Positions 8,488 to 16,282 are shown, counted from the first letter of the stretch. The stretch: DNA of 64,000 nucleotides from Aquabacterium sp. (GCA_030654395.1 JAURXM010000076.1:52757-116756), one strand, 5' to 3'. The notes: generated by a model from the sequence alone, not told the origin. Numbers and translations are program-made.

Positions 8488-8541
8488 ATGATGCAGGCTG
8501 GTAAGATGCGTGGAATTGCACTCTATGAGCGAATTGCACGA

Positions 8542-9201
8542 ATGGCAAAGCCCCCTGTTGTTGAAGACAAGAACCTTGAACACATGCTCAAAGCCACCGC
8601 AGGCTACAGCCGCATGGCCGAGCGCGATGTAGCGTTGTTGCTCACGCTCTACGGCACCGCCATGGCAACTACCGAGCTGGCCAAGATCACTGTGAGCGAC
8701 TACCTAGAGGCGGACGGCACTGTCAAGGTCAATAGCGCGGTTCGTCATGACGTTGCCCACAACGGCGAATTGCGACCGTTGTACTGGTCAAACCGGCGTG
8801 TGGTCAATGCCGTGGACAAGTACCTCGCCTGGCGACTGGCGCACAAGCATGGCGCAACAGTTAAGAAGGGCGCGTATCGTGGCCTGGACCCCGCCAGTTC
8901 CCTTTTCCTGACGGACGATGGCAAACCCTATGCCTTGACGGCCAAGACGCTGCCATCGGGCGTTGTGAGCTATTCCTGTAACACCCTTGGTGCCGTCATA
9001 TCCAAGCTGCATGCCAACGCCGGCATCAAGGGCGGCAACGCGCAGGCCGCACGGAGGACCTGGGCAGTGAAGCAGCACCGAAAGGGCTATGACCTGGTGC
9101 ATATCGCCAAAATCCTCGGGCACAAGAGCGTGACAACCACCAAGCGGCTGGTGGAAGGCGACCCGACCAGGCTTGCAGACATCGTGGCGGGGGCGGTTTG
9201 A
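8542..9201 (+). CDS. Tyrosine-recombinase-like protein with degenerate catalytic residues
   Basis: About 219 aa from MAKPPVVEDKN (8542); an in-frame ATG at 8488 would give 237 aa. The fold is suggested by the C-terminal pattern ARRTWAVKQHRKGYDLVHIA followed by KILGHKSVTTTKRLV, which matches box II of phage integrases. The expected active site is missing: box I reads YGTAMATTELAKI with no Arg, the HxLR motif is ARRTW, and no Tyr follows LGHKSVTTT. It may bind DNA without cutting. A terminator follows. Confidence 0.6.
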   Translation: MAKPPVVEDKNLEHMLKATAGYSRMAERDVALLLTLYGTAMATTELAKITVSDYLEADGTVKVNSAVRHDVAHNGELRPLYWSNRRVVNAVDKYLAWRLAHKHGATVKKGAYRGLDPASSLFLTDDGKPYALTAKTLPSGVVSYSCNTLGAVISKLHANAGIKGGNAQAARRTWAVKQHRKGYDLVHIAKILGHKSVTTTKRLVEGDPTRLADIVAGAV

Positions 9202-9216
9202 TGCGTCAAAAAGCGA

Positions 9217-9240
9217 AAAGCCTCCACAAGGGAGGCCTTT
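9217..9240 (+). terminator. Intrinsic terminator
   Basis: AAAGCCTCC-ACAAG-GGAGGCCTTT just after the recombinase-like gene. It separates it from the Abi-like gene. Confidence 0.65.
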
Positions 9241-9297
9241 ACACTCTTTACGCAGGGGCGCCCTTTCGGGTAATGCCTTCCAGCGCTTCGAGACGGA

Positions 9298-10257
9298 TTG
9301 TACAACAGGTTTATTGAAAGACAGAAATTGCTTCCCAATCCAATTGCCTTCGAAGAGCTGATCTCGAAACCTCGTCTGGACAGCTACCGCGGTTACTTCC
9401 ATGCCAGCCTGGATGAGGCGATCGGGCTTTACATGTGGAATGGAGCAGTCTCTGTTTGTCTAGGGACGATCATTGCTTACTACGAGATCGCTCTGCGCAA
9501 CCGGCTACATCATGCCATGTCTACCTTTTACAGCAATGGCGGATCTACCAGTATCCACTGGTACGACCGAATCTGGGCTCAACTGAAATCAGAAACTCAG
9601 CGCAGTATTGACAAGATCAGAACTGAGCGCGGCCCTGGGGGAACGGTGGTTGTTCGAAATCCAGCACCAAGTCCTGATGAGGTGGTGTCCAGACTTACCT
9701 TCGGATTCTGGCCAGCGATTCTGGCCGTGATTGATCGAAGGTATGGCAGTCAGATTTTCCCAAACGTATTCCCTCACCATCCGTTGAACGCGACACCGGC
9801 AGCATGGAACAACAGAGTGAGCCGTAAGCAGGCTACAGAGTACATCTACGAAGTGAACTACATCCGCAACAGAATTGCGCACCACGAACCGATATGGAAG
9901 TTTCCTGCAGTAATGAACACATCCCAATCACCACCCGTAGTGGTCATTTCAGAATCACTTAGCAAAAGCGATTCCATTGCGCGCTTTCGCAGTTTTATTG
10001 CCAACCTTGATGCCGGCATAGCAAGCCTGAGCGCTGATCTGACAAATGACCTAAGCAACTCAAGCTGGAGAAATGATCTGAATTTTCTACTCTCGGATAG
10101 GGGTGTAAGCCGGTATCGATCATTGCGGCATGTGCCAGCCAATGGCACGCTTTCTCCAGCTGATTTGAGAAAGAACTATTCGCTTGTTGGGAAGGCAAAT
10201 CAGCCAGTACGTATAGGCGGTCGTGCGCAATTCGGTGGAATTTTCATTCCAAACTAA
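9298..10257 (+). CDS. Abi-like (Abi_2/AbiD-F) HEPN protein
   Basis: 319 aa (TTG start; the N-terminus is uncertain). Typical of Abi_2 proteins are KPRLDSYRGYFHASLDEAIG with LYMWN, YYEIALRNRLHHAM, LTFGFWPAI and the HEPN ribonuclease-type motif RNRIAHHEPIW (RxxxxH, about residue 190). Family members include phage abortive-infection proteins and are predicted RNases. The gene is followed after 8 bp by a small HTH protein. A defence role is inferred from the family; no toxicity can be read from sequence. Confidence 0.82.
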   Translation: MYNRFIERQKLLPNPIAFEELISKPRLDSYRGYFHASLDEAIGLYMWNGAVSVCLGTIIAYYEIALRNRLHHAMSTFYSNGGSTSIHWYDRIWAQLKSETQRSIDKIRTERGPGGTVVVRNPAPSPDEVVSRLTFGFWPAILAVIDRRYGSQIFPNVFPHHPLNATPAAWNNRVSRKQATEYIYEVNYIRNRIAHHEPIWKFPAVMNTSQSPPVVVISESLSKSDSIARFRSFIANLDAGIASLSADLTNDLSNSSWRNDLNFLLSDRGVSRYRSLRHVPANGTLSPADLRKNYSLVGKANQPVRIGGRAQFGGIFIPN

Positions 10258-10265
10258 GTTCAGCA

Positions 10266-10478
10266 ATGGCAACCCAACAAGAATTCCTGCGGAATGCAGC
10301 AGCTGAGCTGGACTTGACCCAGAAGGAGCTGGCCGCACGCATGGCGGCCCCGTGGGAGACATTTCGCAAGTGGTTGATGCCAAATGACTCCGGCAGCTAT
10401 CGCGAAATGCCAGTAATCGCCTGGCAATTGGTGCGCGAAATCCTTGAGCACGAGAAGTTGAAGCAGAAAGCTAAATAG
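10266..10478 (+). CDS. Small HTH DNA-binding protein
   Basis: 70 aa. AAELDLTQKELAARMAAPWE is a clear XRE/Cro-like helix-turn-helix, followed by TFRKWLMPNDSGSYREMP and a basic tail. The start is 8 bp after the Abi-like gene, so the two are probably co-transcribed. It ends 3 bp before a promoter whose spacer contains a perfect palindrome (10490-10502), making it the obvious candidate for the protein that binds there. Confidence 0.75.
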   Translation: MATQQEFLRNAAAELDLTQKELAARMAAPWETFRKWLMPNDSGSYREMPVIAWQLVREILEHEKLKQKAK

Positions 10479-10481
10479 CAC

Positions 10482-10509
10482 TTGCAAGGTGCCCAATGGG
10501 CACTATACT
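10482..10509 (+). promoter_or_regulatory. Promoter with palindromic operator for the small-gene operon
   Basis: -35 TTGCAA (10482-10487), 16-bp spacer, -10 TATACT (10504-10509). The spacer contains the 13-bp palindrome TGCCCAATGGGCA (10490-10502). A protein bound there would block RNA polymerase. The first gene starts at 10516, so the 5' leader would be nearly absent unless transcription starts within a few bases of the ATG. Confidence 0.75.
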
Positions 10510-10515
10510 AAAACC

Positions 10516-10677
10516 ATGAATACAAAGCCCAAAATAACGTTCGCTCTGGCCGGAGAGCTGGTGTCTGATGCAGCCCATGCAAAGCGCATCCTGGTTGATG
10601 CCATTCACAAAGACAAAGCATGGCTGGTGCCGCAGGCTGAGTCCGTTCTTCGCCAACTCCGTGCCCAGGTGCAATAG
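10516..10677 (+). CDS. Hypothetical protein, first gene of small-gene operon
   Basis: 53 aa (MNTKPKITFALAGELVSDAA...), amphipathic helices, no known motif. No Shine-Dalgarno is visible, and the -10 TATACT ends 6 bp before the ATG, so the mRNA may be leaderless or nearly so. Next gene follows 10 bp later. Confidence 0.6.
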   Translation: MNTKPKITFALAGELVSDAAHAKRILVDAIHKDKAWLVPQAESVLRQLRAQVQ

Positions 10678-10687
10678 GAAGCCAACA

Positions 10688-10948
10688 ATGTCTGCTCTCC
10701 AAGTCATCACACTCGCGTCGGTCTGGAAAGAGGTTGATCCACGGCTTACCCGCTTCGTGAAGGTGTGGGCCATCGGAGTTGGCTCAACACCAGTGGCGAG
10801 TGGTGCTGCACCCATTCGGTCAGGATTTATTACCCTGTGCGCAGTAACCCCCGATACGCATGAACCTATTCCCGGTCGCCGCCTGACATACGCCAAGCAG
10901 GAGCGATTCAACGGGAAACGTGGCGGCTATGCCCTGCATTGTGTTTAG
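10688..10948 (+). CDS. Hypothetical protein in small-gene operon
   Basis: 86 aa; begins MSALQVITLASVWKEVD. Beta-rich with GSTPVASGAAPIRSGFITLC and a basic end (RRLTYAKQERFNGKRGG). Not recognised. Follows AGGAAGCCAACA. The stop lies 16 bp before the next start. Confidence 0.55.
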   Translation: MSALQVITLASVWKEVDPRLTRFVKVWAIGVGSTPVASGAAPIRSGFITLCAVTPDTHEPIPGRRLTYAKQERFNGKRGGYALHCV

Positions 10949-10964
10949 ACCAAAGGAAATCGGT

Positions 10965-11198
10965 ATGGCAGAAGATAGATATGGATACGTGGAGCATCAA
11001 ATCGTGGAGGTTGAGGGCTTCCGCATGGTGGATGCAACCTCCACGGGGCCACGCCCGCATGATGATGTTGTGTGGGTGGGGTATGGCGGCATGGAAGGTC
11101 AATGGCTCACTCCTGATAAAGCGTTGGCCGTTGCAGCGGCCATTACCGCCGTGGCGAATGGCAACCTTTTGCGCCGTGGCCAATCTATCGAAAAGTGA
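10965..11198 (+). CDS. Hypothetical protein E1 (paralogue of 13942-14217)
   Basis: 77 aa. Shares YGYVEHQ, VEGFRMVDAT, GPRPHDD, VWVGYGG, WL and the following Ala-rich helix with the protein at 13942, so the two arose by duplication. Start ATG at 10965 with AAAGGAAAT before it. No known family. Confidence 0.7.
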   Translation: MAEDRYGYVEHQIVEVEGFRMVDATSTGPRPHDDVVWVGYGGMEGQWLTPDKALAVAAAITAVANGNLLRRGQSIEK

Positions 11199-11213
11199 TC
11201 GAGGAACCCACAA

Positions 11214-11444
11214 ATGATTCGATCAATGGCCTCTGCTCACGTGCCGCTTGCCGGAATGCAGATTGATGTCAATGAGTCCGTCCATGTGACGAAGGGATTG
11301 CATCGCGTCCGTCATGGGTCTTGTAACGCTTGCACTCCTTCGACTCAGGCTGCTGAGTATCAGAGTGTGACGGAAGTCCAATTGCGTGGACTCACCTTTC
11401 GTCTTTGCTCCGCATGCGCCGGGCAATTGAAGCTGGCTCTTTAA
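11214..11444 (+). CDS. Hypothetical protein with CxxC pairs
   Basis: 76 aa. Two cysteine pairs, GSCNACTPS in the middle and RLCSACAGQL near the end, suggest a small zinc-binding fold. Preceded by GAGGAA. Function not recognised. Confidence 0.6.
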   Translation: MIRSMASAHVPLAGMQIDVNESVHVTKGLHRVRHGSCNACTPSTQAAEYQSVTEVQLRGLTFRLCSACAGQLKLAL

Positions 11445-11458
11445 TTGAGGAACGCATC

Positions 11459-11731
11459 ATGAAATTTCTACCTCTTACTGTGATCAGCGACAGCTCCGAT
11501 TCACTGATCAGTCCCAGAAAAATGCTTCTACGAGTAGACCTGGTCGCTTCCGTGGTGGACGTCACGTCCGCTGGTTATGTGATGGGTGCCATCACCTCTA
11601 TAACCACCACTGAACCACAAGACTTCATCAACGACGATGACGAGGTTGGCGGCGTAGTTCATGGAGTTCGGACCATTGCAGTCCAAGAGTCCATTGAAAC
11701 GGTGCGAAGCCTCCTTGAAAAAGCCGCTTAG
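11459..11731 (+). CDS. Hypothetical protein in small-gene operon
   Basis: 90 aa, MKFLPLTVISDSSDSLISPR..., predicted beta strands followed by an acidic loop (DFINDDDEVGG) and a C-terminal helix (ESIETVRSLLEKA). Preceded by TTGAGGAACGCATC. Not recognised. Confidence 0.6.
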   Translation: MKFLPLTVISDSSDSLISPRKMLLRVDLVASVVDVTSAGYVMGAITSITTTEPQDFINDDDEVGGVVHGVRTIAVQESIETVRSLLEKAA

Positions 11732-11760
11732 GCATCCTAGGAATTCAAAGAGGGAACGTT

Positions 11761-11949
11761 ATGAGTGAATCTACTCCTGTGGACCTTAGAGCCGCTTGGA
11801 ACTATCTCTATGCCCAGCGCATATCGGAACGTGCTGGTTTGACGCAAGCAGAAGCATTGAAAGTGGCAGATGGCGCTGACGACGCTTACAACGACAACGA
11901 AGAGCCAGGCGAAGCTGCCGACGAAGAATTGTCAAACTGGACAGATTGA
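11761..11949 (+). CDS. Hypothetical acidic protein
   Basis: 62 aa; helical N-terminal half (RAAWNYLYAQRISERAGLTQ) and a strongly acidic tail (DDAYNDNEEPGEAADEE). RBS GAGGGAACG. Not recognised. Confidence 0.55.
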   Translation: MSESTPVDLRAAWNYLYAQRISERAGLTQAEALKVADGADDAYNDNEEPGEAADEELSNWTD

Positions 11950-11962
11950 ACGGAAATCGGAC

Positions 11963-12247
11963 ATGCAGTGGCAACCAATTGAAGCCGCACCAAAGGATGG
12001 CTCGGTCATCCTGGTGAACGACACGAACGGCGGAACGCCCTGGGCGGCACCAACCTCCATCACTGTCACAAAAGCCGGACACCAGGTGTTTCATGCGGAA
12101 GCCGGACGCTTGGGTAGATTTGACTCTGCATGCAGCGATTTTCTTTTGTTTGCCAGTGATGTTATTGGTGCCAGCTACACCATCCTTGATGATGCAGCCA
12201 AGCGCATTGCGACACTGGGTTACGAAACAAGATTCACCCCGTCTTAG
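11963..12247 (+). CDS. DUF551-like small protein
   Basis: 94 aa. Starts MQWQPIEAAPKDGSVILVND, the WQPIETAPKDG-type motif that opens many small phage/plasmid proteins (DUF551-like). The rest, with FDSACSDFLLFASDVIG, is not recognised. Preceded by ACGGAAATCGG. Confidence 0.6.
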   Translation: MQWQPIEAAPKDGSVILVNDTNGGTPWAAPTSITVTKAGHQVFHAEAGRLGRFDSACSDFLLFASDVIGASYTILDDAAKRIATLGYETRFTPS

Positions 12248-12263
12248 AACTCAAGGAATCCAG

Positions 12264-12464
12264 ATGGTCCAACTAGAAATTGACGCCACGGTGCCACCGT
12301 GTAATCGGCATCGTTGGTTGGCCGTCGAAGGCACCCAAAAGCCGTGGCCCATCCATGGACCGAATGGTCAGCGCGTTAAGCGCTATGACATTGCGCAAAC
12401 GGTTAAATGCACTGTCTGCGAATGCACTGACATCAAAACAATGAAGATGCCAAAGGCGTCCTGA
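12264..12464 (+). CDS. Hypothetical protein with Cys/His
   Basis: 66 aa, including PPCNRHRWL and VKCTVCECTD, a possible zinc site. Preceded by AAGGAA at 12253. Function unknown. Confidence 0.55.
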   Translation: MVQLEIDATVPPCNRHRWLAVEGTQKPWPIHGPNGQRVKRYDIAQTVKCTVCECTDIKTMKMPKAS

Positions 12465-12476
12465 AGGTAACCATTT

Positions 12477-12695
12477 GTGAAACCTAAAGCCATGTTCACT
12501 GTAAAACGCCGTAGCACGCCTATGTTGGCTGTTGTGGTTGCCTACAACGAAGTATCAGAACGAAAAGGCAAGGTTTTGGCATCGGAGCCAATTCGCAGCG
12601 ACTTTTCGTATGCTGATCTTGAGGCTGCGGCCAGGCGACTGGTGCCTCAAGTCAGTTCACATGACGTGATTCTTCCAACTGGTATTGACCTCTAG
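12477..12695 (+). CDS. Hypothetical protein (GTG start)
   Basis: 72 aa from a GTG with GAAGGTAACC upstream; an internal ATG (MFTVKRRS) is possible. Contains YADLEAAARRLVPQV. Not recognised. Confidence 0.5.
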   Translation: MKPKAMFTVKRRSTPMLAVVVAYNEVSERKGKVLASEPIRSDFSYADLEAAARRLVPQVSSHDVILPTGIDL

Positions 12696-12706
12696 GAAAC
12701 CAACCT

Positions 12707-12979
12707 GTGGCCAAGCTGCATTTGAACCTCAAGGCCGAATACTTCGACCAGATTAAGGCGGGCGTCAAGCCGCACGAATTTCGGCTTCAGACGCCGTATT
12801 GGTGCCTTCGCCTGCTGGGTAAATCGTTTGATGGCATCGTGCTTAAAAAAGGCTACCCGAAGGCGGGCGACCCGGATCGCACCATCGAGCGCCCGTGGCG
12901 TGGGATTGAGCAGCAGAAGATCACTCATCCGCACTTCGGTGCAAACCCGGTTGCAGTCTTTGCAATCCGGGTCAACTGA
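12707..12979 (+). CDS. ASCH-domain protein
   Basis: 90 aa, GTG start after TAGGAAACC. HLNLKAEYFDQIKAGVKPHE, then FRLQTPYWCLRLLGKSFDGI, RPWRG and THPHFGANPVAVFAI follow the compact ASCH fold with its GxKxxEfR and Kg.YPK elements. ASCH proteins are RNA- or nucleoside-binding; one (E. coli YqfB) is an N4-acetylcytidine amidohydrolase. Activity here is unknown. Confidence 0.75.
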   Translation: MAKLHLNLKAEYFDQIKAGVKPHEFRLQTPYWCLRLLGKSFDGIVLKKGYPKAGDPDRTIERPWRGIEQQKITHPHFGANPVAVFAIRVN

Positions 12980-12990
12980 TCAGGGAAAAC

Positions 12991-13329
12991 ATGGAACAGA
13001 TCATCCGAGAATTCCCAGATAGCGTTCAGGCCGCACTTAAAAGCGTGCTGTCAAAGTGCCAAGGCGCGAATCCCGATCTGAGTGCAGCTACCGCCTACGA
13101 TCCTGATGATGCGAAGGACGCAACGATCGTGCAGAGCGCAATGCGCCTCATGGGTCGTGATTTGACATTCGGAGAAGCGTTCGAGCTTTGGAACCTCGTG
13201 GCGTTGGATTCGCAGCAGACTTCGGTTGAGGCGCACGATGACGAAGGTGTGCTTATCGATGTTCAACGGCTGTGTGAACACGTTCGGGATGGTTGCGACT
13301 ATGCCGGAATCTCGAAACCACTCCGTTGA
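12991..13329 (+). CDS. Hypothetical protein in small-gene operon
   Basis: 112 aa, mostly helical and acidic (MEQIIREFPDSVQAALKSVL ...). AMRLMGRDLTFGEAFELWNL is the most protein-like segment. RBS AGGGAAAAC. Not recognised. Confidence 0.6.
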   Translation: MEQIIREFPDSVQAALKSVLSKCQGANPDLSAATAYDPDDAKDATIVQSAMRLMGRDLTFGEAFELWNLVALDSQQTSVEAHDDEGVLIDVQRLCEHVRDGCDYAGISKPLR

Positions 13330-13343
13330 ATATCAAGGAAATC

Positions 13344-13754
13344 ATGACCATGGATAGAAAAGCCCACACCAACGCAGTGATCGAATCACTTCTTGCGGCA
13401 AAGATCGCCGTTTTCAAAGTCGAGGTGAGCGATGACCCTGGAGAGTCTGACTCGATTTATTTGGTGAACGGGTACCGCCTTGGATTGGACTACGGCTCCG
13501 TTCCCCCGCACGGGCTGGTCCGCGTCGATCTTGACAAGGACTCTGGCGGACGCAAGAGCGACACGTTGTTTAGCTGGGAAATGCCACCGATGACCCTTTC
13601 CACGCTTGTGTCGAATATCAACCACGAGTTCAAAGGGCGGGTCAATCTGGACGAGGCGTGGTTGTTGCGTGGTGACAAGATGACGGTAATTTCTCCGGCG
13701 AAAGAGCAAGTGCCAGACGAATTCAATCCCAAAACGTATTCCATCGAAGAGTAG
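13344..13754 (+). CDS. Hypothetical protein in small-gene operon
   Basis: 136 aa, alpha/beta; SIYLVNGYRLGLDYGSVPPH and SPAKEQVPDEFNP are notable. RBS AAGGAAATC before MTMDRK. Not recognised. Confidence 0.6.
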   Translation: MTMDRKAHTNAVIESLLAAKIAVFKVEVSDDPGESDSIYLVNGYRLGLDYGSVPPHGLVRVDLDKDSGGRKSDTLFSWEMPPMTLSTLVSNINHEFKGRVNLDEAWLLRGDKMTVISPAKEQVPDEFNPKTYSIEE

Positions 13755-13767
13755 AGGAATGCATGCC

Positions 13768-13926
13768 ATGCCCGAGAACCTCAAGGTCGAATTGGCCAAG
13801 CTGACACAGCAGCCGCAACGCCAGGATGGCAACACTGACCAGTTGCGCGATCTTCATGCCTTTGCGGTTCGCTTGGGCCTGTATGACGCCGCCGACCTGA
13901 TCCGCAAAATGACAACCAAGTCCTAA
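13768..13926 (+). CDS. Hypothetical small protein P1 (paralogue of 16283-16441)
   Basis: 52 aa. Nearly the same as the protein at 16283: both start MPEN LK, contain ELAKLTQQPQRQD, DQL, DLHAFA, LGLYDAADLI and end with KK/KS. Two helices. RBS GAGGAATGC. Function unknown; the conservation shows both copies are real genes. Confidence 0.75.
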   Translation: MPENLKVELAKLTQQPQRQDGNTDQLRDLHAFAVRLGLYDAADLIRKMTTKS

Positions 13927-13941
13927 GAGGAAACAATCGCG

Positions 13942-14217
13942 ATGTCCGACAAAGAATACGGCTACGTGGAGCATCAGCTATTGGAAGTACAAGGCTTCCG
14001 CGTGGTTGATGCCACTGCCACAGGACCGCGTGCACATGACGACCTTGTTTGGGTTGGTTACGGCGGCGTTGAGGGTCGGTGGCTTAGCCCGGAAGAAGCG
14101 GTATCGGTCGCAGCGTCCATTGCTAAAGTTGTGGCCGCACACGTAGTGCGCCGTCACGGAATAAGCGCTGCCGACGCAAAACAGCGCGTGGATCATTTGC
14201 TCAACTATTCACCATAG
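13942..14217 (+). CDS. Hypothetical protein E2 (paralogue of 10965-11198)
   Basis: 91 aa. Matches E1 over its first 70 residues and carries a longer C-terminal tail (HGISAADAKQRVDHLLN). RBS AGAGGAAACA. Follows P1 directly. Confidence 0.7.
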   Translation: MSDKEYGYVEHQLLEVQGFRVVDATATGPRAHDDLVWVGYGGVEGRWLSPEEAVSVAASIAKVVAAHVVRRHGISAADAKQRVDHLLNYSP

Positions 14218-14227
14218 AAAACCAACC

Positions 14228-14344
14228 ATGAAAACACTGATTCTGTTCTTGATGATCGCGCTAGGTGTGGCTGGCGTTATGTATTGCCGTGTCAACCTCA
14301 ACATGAGTTGGGATGACATGAGTGCTGCGATCAAAGACATTTGA
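14228..14344 (+). CDS. Small membrane protein, 38 aa
   Basis: MKTLILFLMIALGVAGVMYC is a single hydrophobic helix, followed by NLNMSWDDMSAAIKDI. It follows the E2 stop by 10 bp. The SD is weak (AGAAAACCAACC). Confidence 0.5.
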   Translation: MKTLILFLMIALGVAGVMYCRVNLNMSWDDMSAAIKDI

Positions 14345-14353
14345 CCAAGGGCT

Positions 14354-14428
14354 TTGACAATCGGGATAGTCTTGGCGGGGATGGCTGCTACGCTGATCCA
14401 CTTAGCCCGCACTGGGCGGTCTGAGTAA
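14354..14428 (+). CDS. Possible 24-aa membrane peptide
   Basis: TTG start preceded by CCAAGGG. Translates as MTIGIVLAGMAATLIHLART and then GRSE, a single hydrophobic helix. It fits snugly between the neighbouring genes (9 bp after the previous stop, 17 bp before the next start). Tentative. Confidence 0.35.
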   Translation: MTIGIVLAGMAATLIHLARTGRSE

Positions 14429-14445
14429 CCAAGGAGTCCCGCAAT

Positions 14446-14718
14446 ATGTTGACCACCAAAATTCTTCAGAAGGCTGTTGCCGAGGACACCTGTGTGCGCG
14501 CAGATGCTTTGCATCATTGCCCCCAACATCCTGAGGTCCTAATCAAAGGCACAGCGAGCGAGGATGCCGCACTTGATGTCTTGAGAGAGCGGTTAGCTAG
14601 TGAACCTGATCTTCGCAGCGCGTTTCCGAACTTGGCACCACTCAATGCCGCGATCAGAGGCGCCATAAGCACTGCGCCGTCAACGTGTCCAATCTGCGAC
14701 GCCATCAACGCGCCGTAG
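14446..14718 (+). CDS. Hypothetical protein, Cys/His-containing
   Basis: 90 aa. Cysteines DTCVRADALHHCPQHP and TCPICDAIN at either end might bind a metal. RBS AAGGAGT. Not recognised. Confidence 0.55.
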   Translation: MLTTKILQKAVAEDTCVRADALHHCPQHPEVLIKGTASEDAALDVLRERLASEPDLRSAFPNLAPLNAAIRGAISTAPSTCPICDAINAP

Positions 14719-14747
14719 GTTGGGCTGCATAAAAGGACATCACAGAC

Positions 14748-15044
14748 ATGATTCGACCCCAATACGAAGCCCTTGATGTGCAGGGATTGCCATACCTTCG
14801 ACTTGCGAGAGTTGTAGGTGAGTTGCCGACACCCGATGTCCGCCTGGCTGCACTGGTTGAGGCAACCGCCGCAATTGCCGAGAAGACAGGATTGAATGTC
14901 GTAAAACGCATCCCGTTCGGTGCCCCAGTGTTCACAGCATTTGAGGGCATGAATCGCCCGAAGGCGAAGCATCACGTTGAGTTCCAGCTATTGCTCACAA
15001 TGGGCGATGAGGTTTCTTTGGATTATTGCCAAAGTTACAACTGA
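14748..15044 (+). CDS. Hypothetical protein in small-gene operon
   Basis: 98 aa, alpha/beta; EATAAIAEKTGLNVVKRIPF and VEFQLLLTMGDEVSLDY. RBS AAGGACATC. Not recognised. Confidence 0.55.
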   Translation: MIRPQYEALDVQGLPYLRLARVVGELPTPDVRLAALVEATAAIAEKTGLNVVKRIPFGAPVFTAFEGMNRPKAKHHVEFQLLLTMGDEVSLDYCQSYN

Positions 15045-15137
15045 TAGGGAAACTGTAGACCCCACCGCAAAGCCATGAAGGGCTTTCCAGTGTCGTTTGG
15101 ACACCGAGTCGCCCGGAAGGCGCCATCAGGAGGAATC

Positions 15138-16244
15138 ATGAAAAATGCCCATTTTGAGAGAGTGTGGTTTGCGCGCGTGGTAGGTGCTTTAGCATTGATT
15201 GCTAGCACTACGGGGTGCGGAGTAATCAAGACATTAAACGCAGCCCAAAGTGTCCTTGATGGTCCAAGGAACGACGTGACAGAACCAGATATTCAAAAGG
15301 ACTTGTTTCTCTCGGAGGCATCAAATAGGTTCGGCCTCATGGCTCTTTTTGCCTTCACGGCGTATCGGTACGATTTGACACGGAGCGACCGCGATCAGCA
15401 TGGTTGCGACTACCTAAAGCCCGATGCTAAAGGTGACAGAAATTTTGGGATGCCGAGGCATGTGGGTACGGCTAACGAATCATCGCGTTGGGAGCGGTGG
15501 GTGCCAATGAAGACGGACGCAAAAGTTGTACCCTGCTTTAACACAGATGGCTTGTTCTATGAGACTTACGTGCATCGTGACTCAAACCAACAAATTACCG
15601 AGGCAGTGATTGCCTACAGAGGTACCGAAAACAGAGACGGTCAGGCAGTTCCTGACTGGGCGACAAACCTTTCGAATTTTTTCGGCTTTGAGCCTAAACA
15701 GTACAAAATCGCACGGCGTTACGTAAAAGATCTGACTGATGGTTTGAACGAAGAAAGCAAAGGTGTACCGATCTATGCCGTTGGGCACTCGCTTGGGGGC
15801 GGATTGGCGCAGCAGGCAGGTTATCTTTCGAAAAGAATCACAGCGGTCTACACATTCAACACAAGCCCTGTTACGAACTGGACGCATCTGCGTTTGGATG
15901 GAAATGTGGATCAAGGCTATCCATTCATCCATCGGGTTTACAACGGCGGTGAGGGGCTCGCTGGCATTCGGGGAATCGCAACCGCGGGCACTTCTGCTAG
16001 ATATGGGAGGTATGACATAGGGGTTCAGTTTGGTCCGAATGCTCTCTTATCAGGGCACGCCATGGAAGTGCTTGCGTGTAACTTTGCACAGGTTTTGAGT
16101 GAGACGAATGTGCAAGAGGCTAGACACAAATACCCAACCACTTTCATTAAGGAGCGCGTACTTACGCCGAGAAAGGAAACACAGGAGGCAGCTGCAGAGC
16201 GACGCAAAACAGACCGGCGTGTCTGTGATGATGAGAATAAATAG
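15138..16244 (+). CDS. Lipase (class 3)-like lipoprotein
   Basis: 368 aa, strong RBS AGGAGGAAT. Signal peptide ending in a lipobox (ALALIASTTGC), so probably lipid-anchored. The core is an alpha/beta hydrolase: VIAYRGTEN (strand and oxyanion region), the nucleophile elbow YAVGHSLGGGLAQQ, and VYTFNTSPV, as in class 3 lipases. Candidate catalytic Ser in GHSLG; the Asp and His were not pinned down. It is the only large gene in an operon of tiny ones. Substrate unknown; an effector role is only a possibility. Confidence 0.78.
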   Translation: MKNAHFERVWFARVVGALALIASTTGCGVIKTLNAAQSVLDGPRNDVTEPDIQKDLFLSEASNRFGLMALFAFTAYRYDLTRSDRDQHGCDYLKPDAKGDRNFGMPRHVGTANESSRWERWVPMKTDAKVVPCFNTDGLFYETYVHRDSNQQITEAVIAYRGTENRDGQAVPDWATNLSNFFGFEPKQYKIARRYVKDLTDGLNEESKGVPIYAVGHSLGGGLAQQAGYLSKRITAVYTFNTSPVTNWTHLRLDGNVDQGYPFIHRVYNGGEGLAGIRGIATAGTSARYGRYDIGVQFGPNALLSGHAMEVLACNFAQVLSETNVQEARHKYPTTFIKERVLTPRKETQEAAAERRKTDRRVCDDENK

Positions 16245-16282
16245 GTCTCCCAGTTGAATGCCCGCAATTGAAGGAAACGGAT

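Noticed and set aside
9298..10478. Abi-like gene plus HTH as a classical toxin-antitoxin pair
   Set aside because: The HTH protein follows rather than precedes, and no antitoxin family is recognisable; kept only as a possible two-gene unit.
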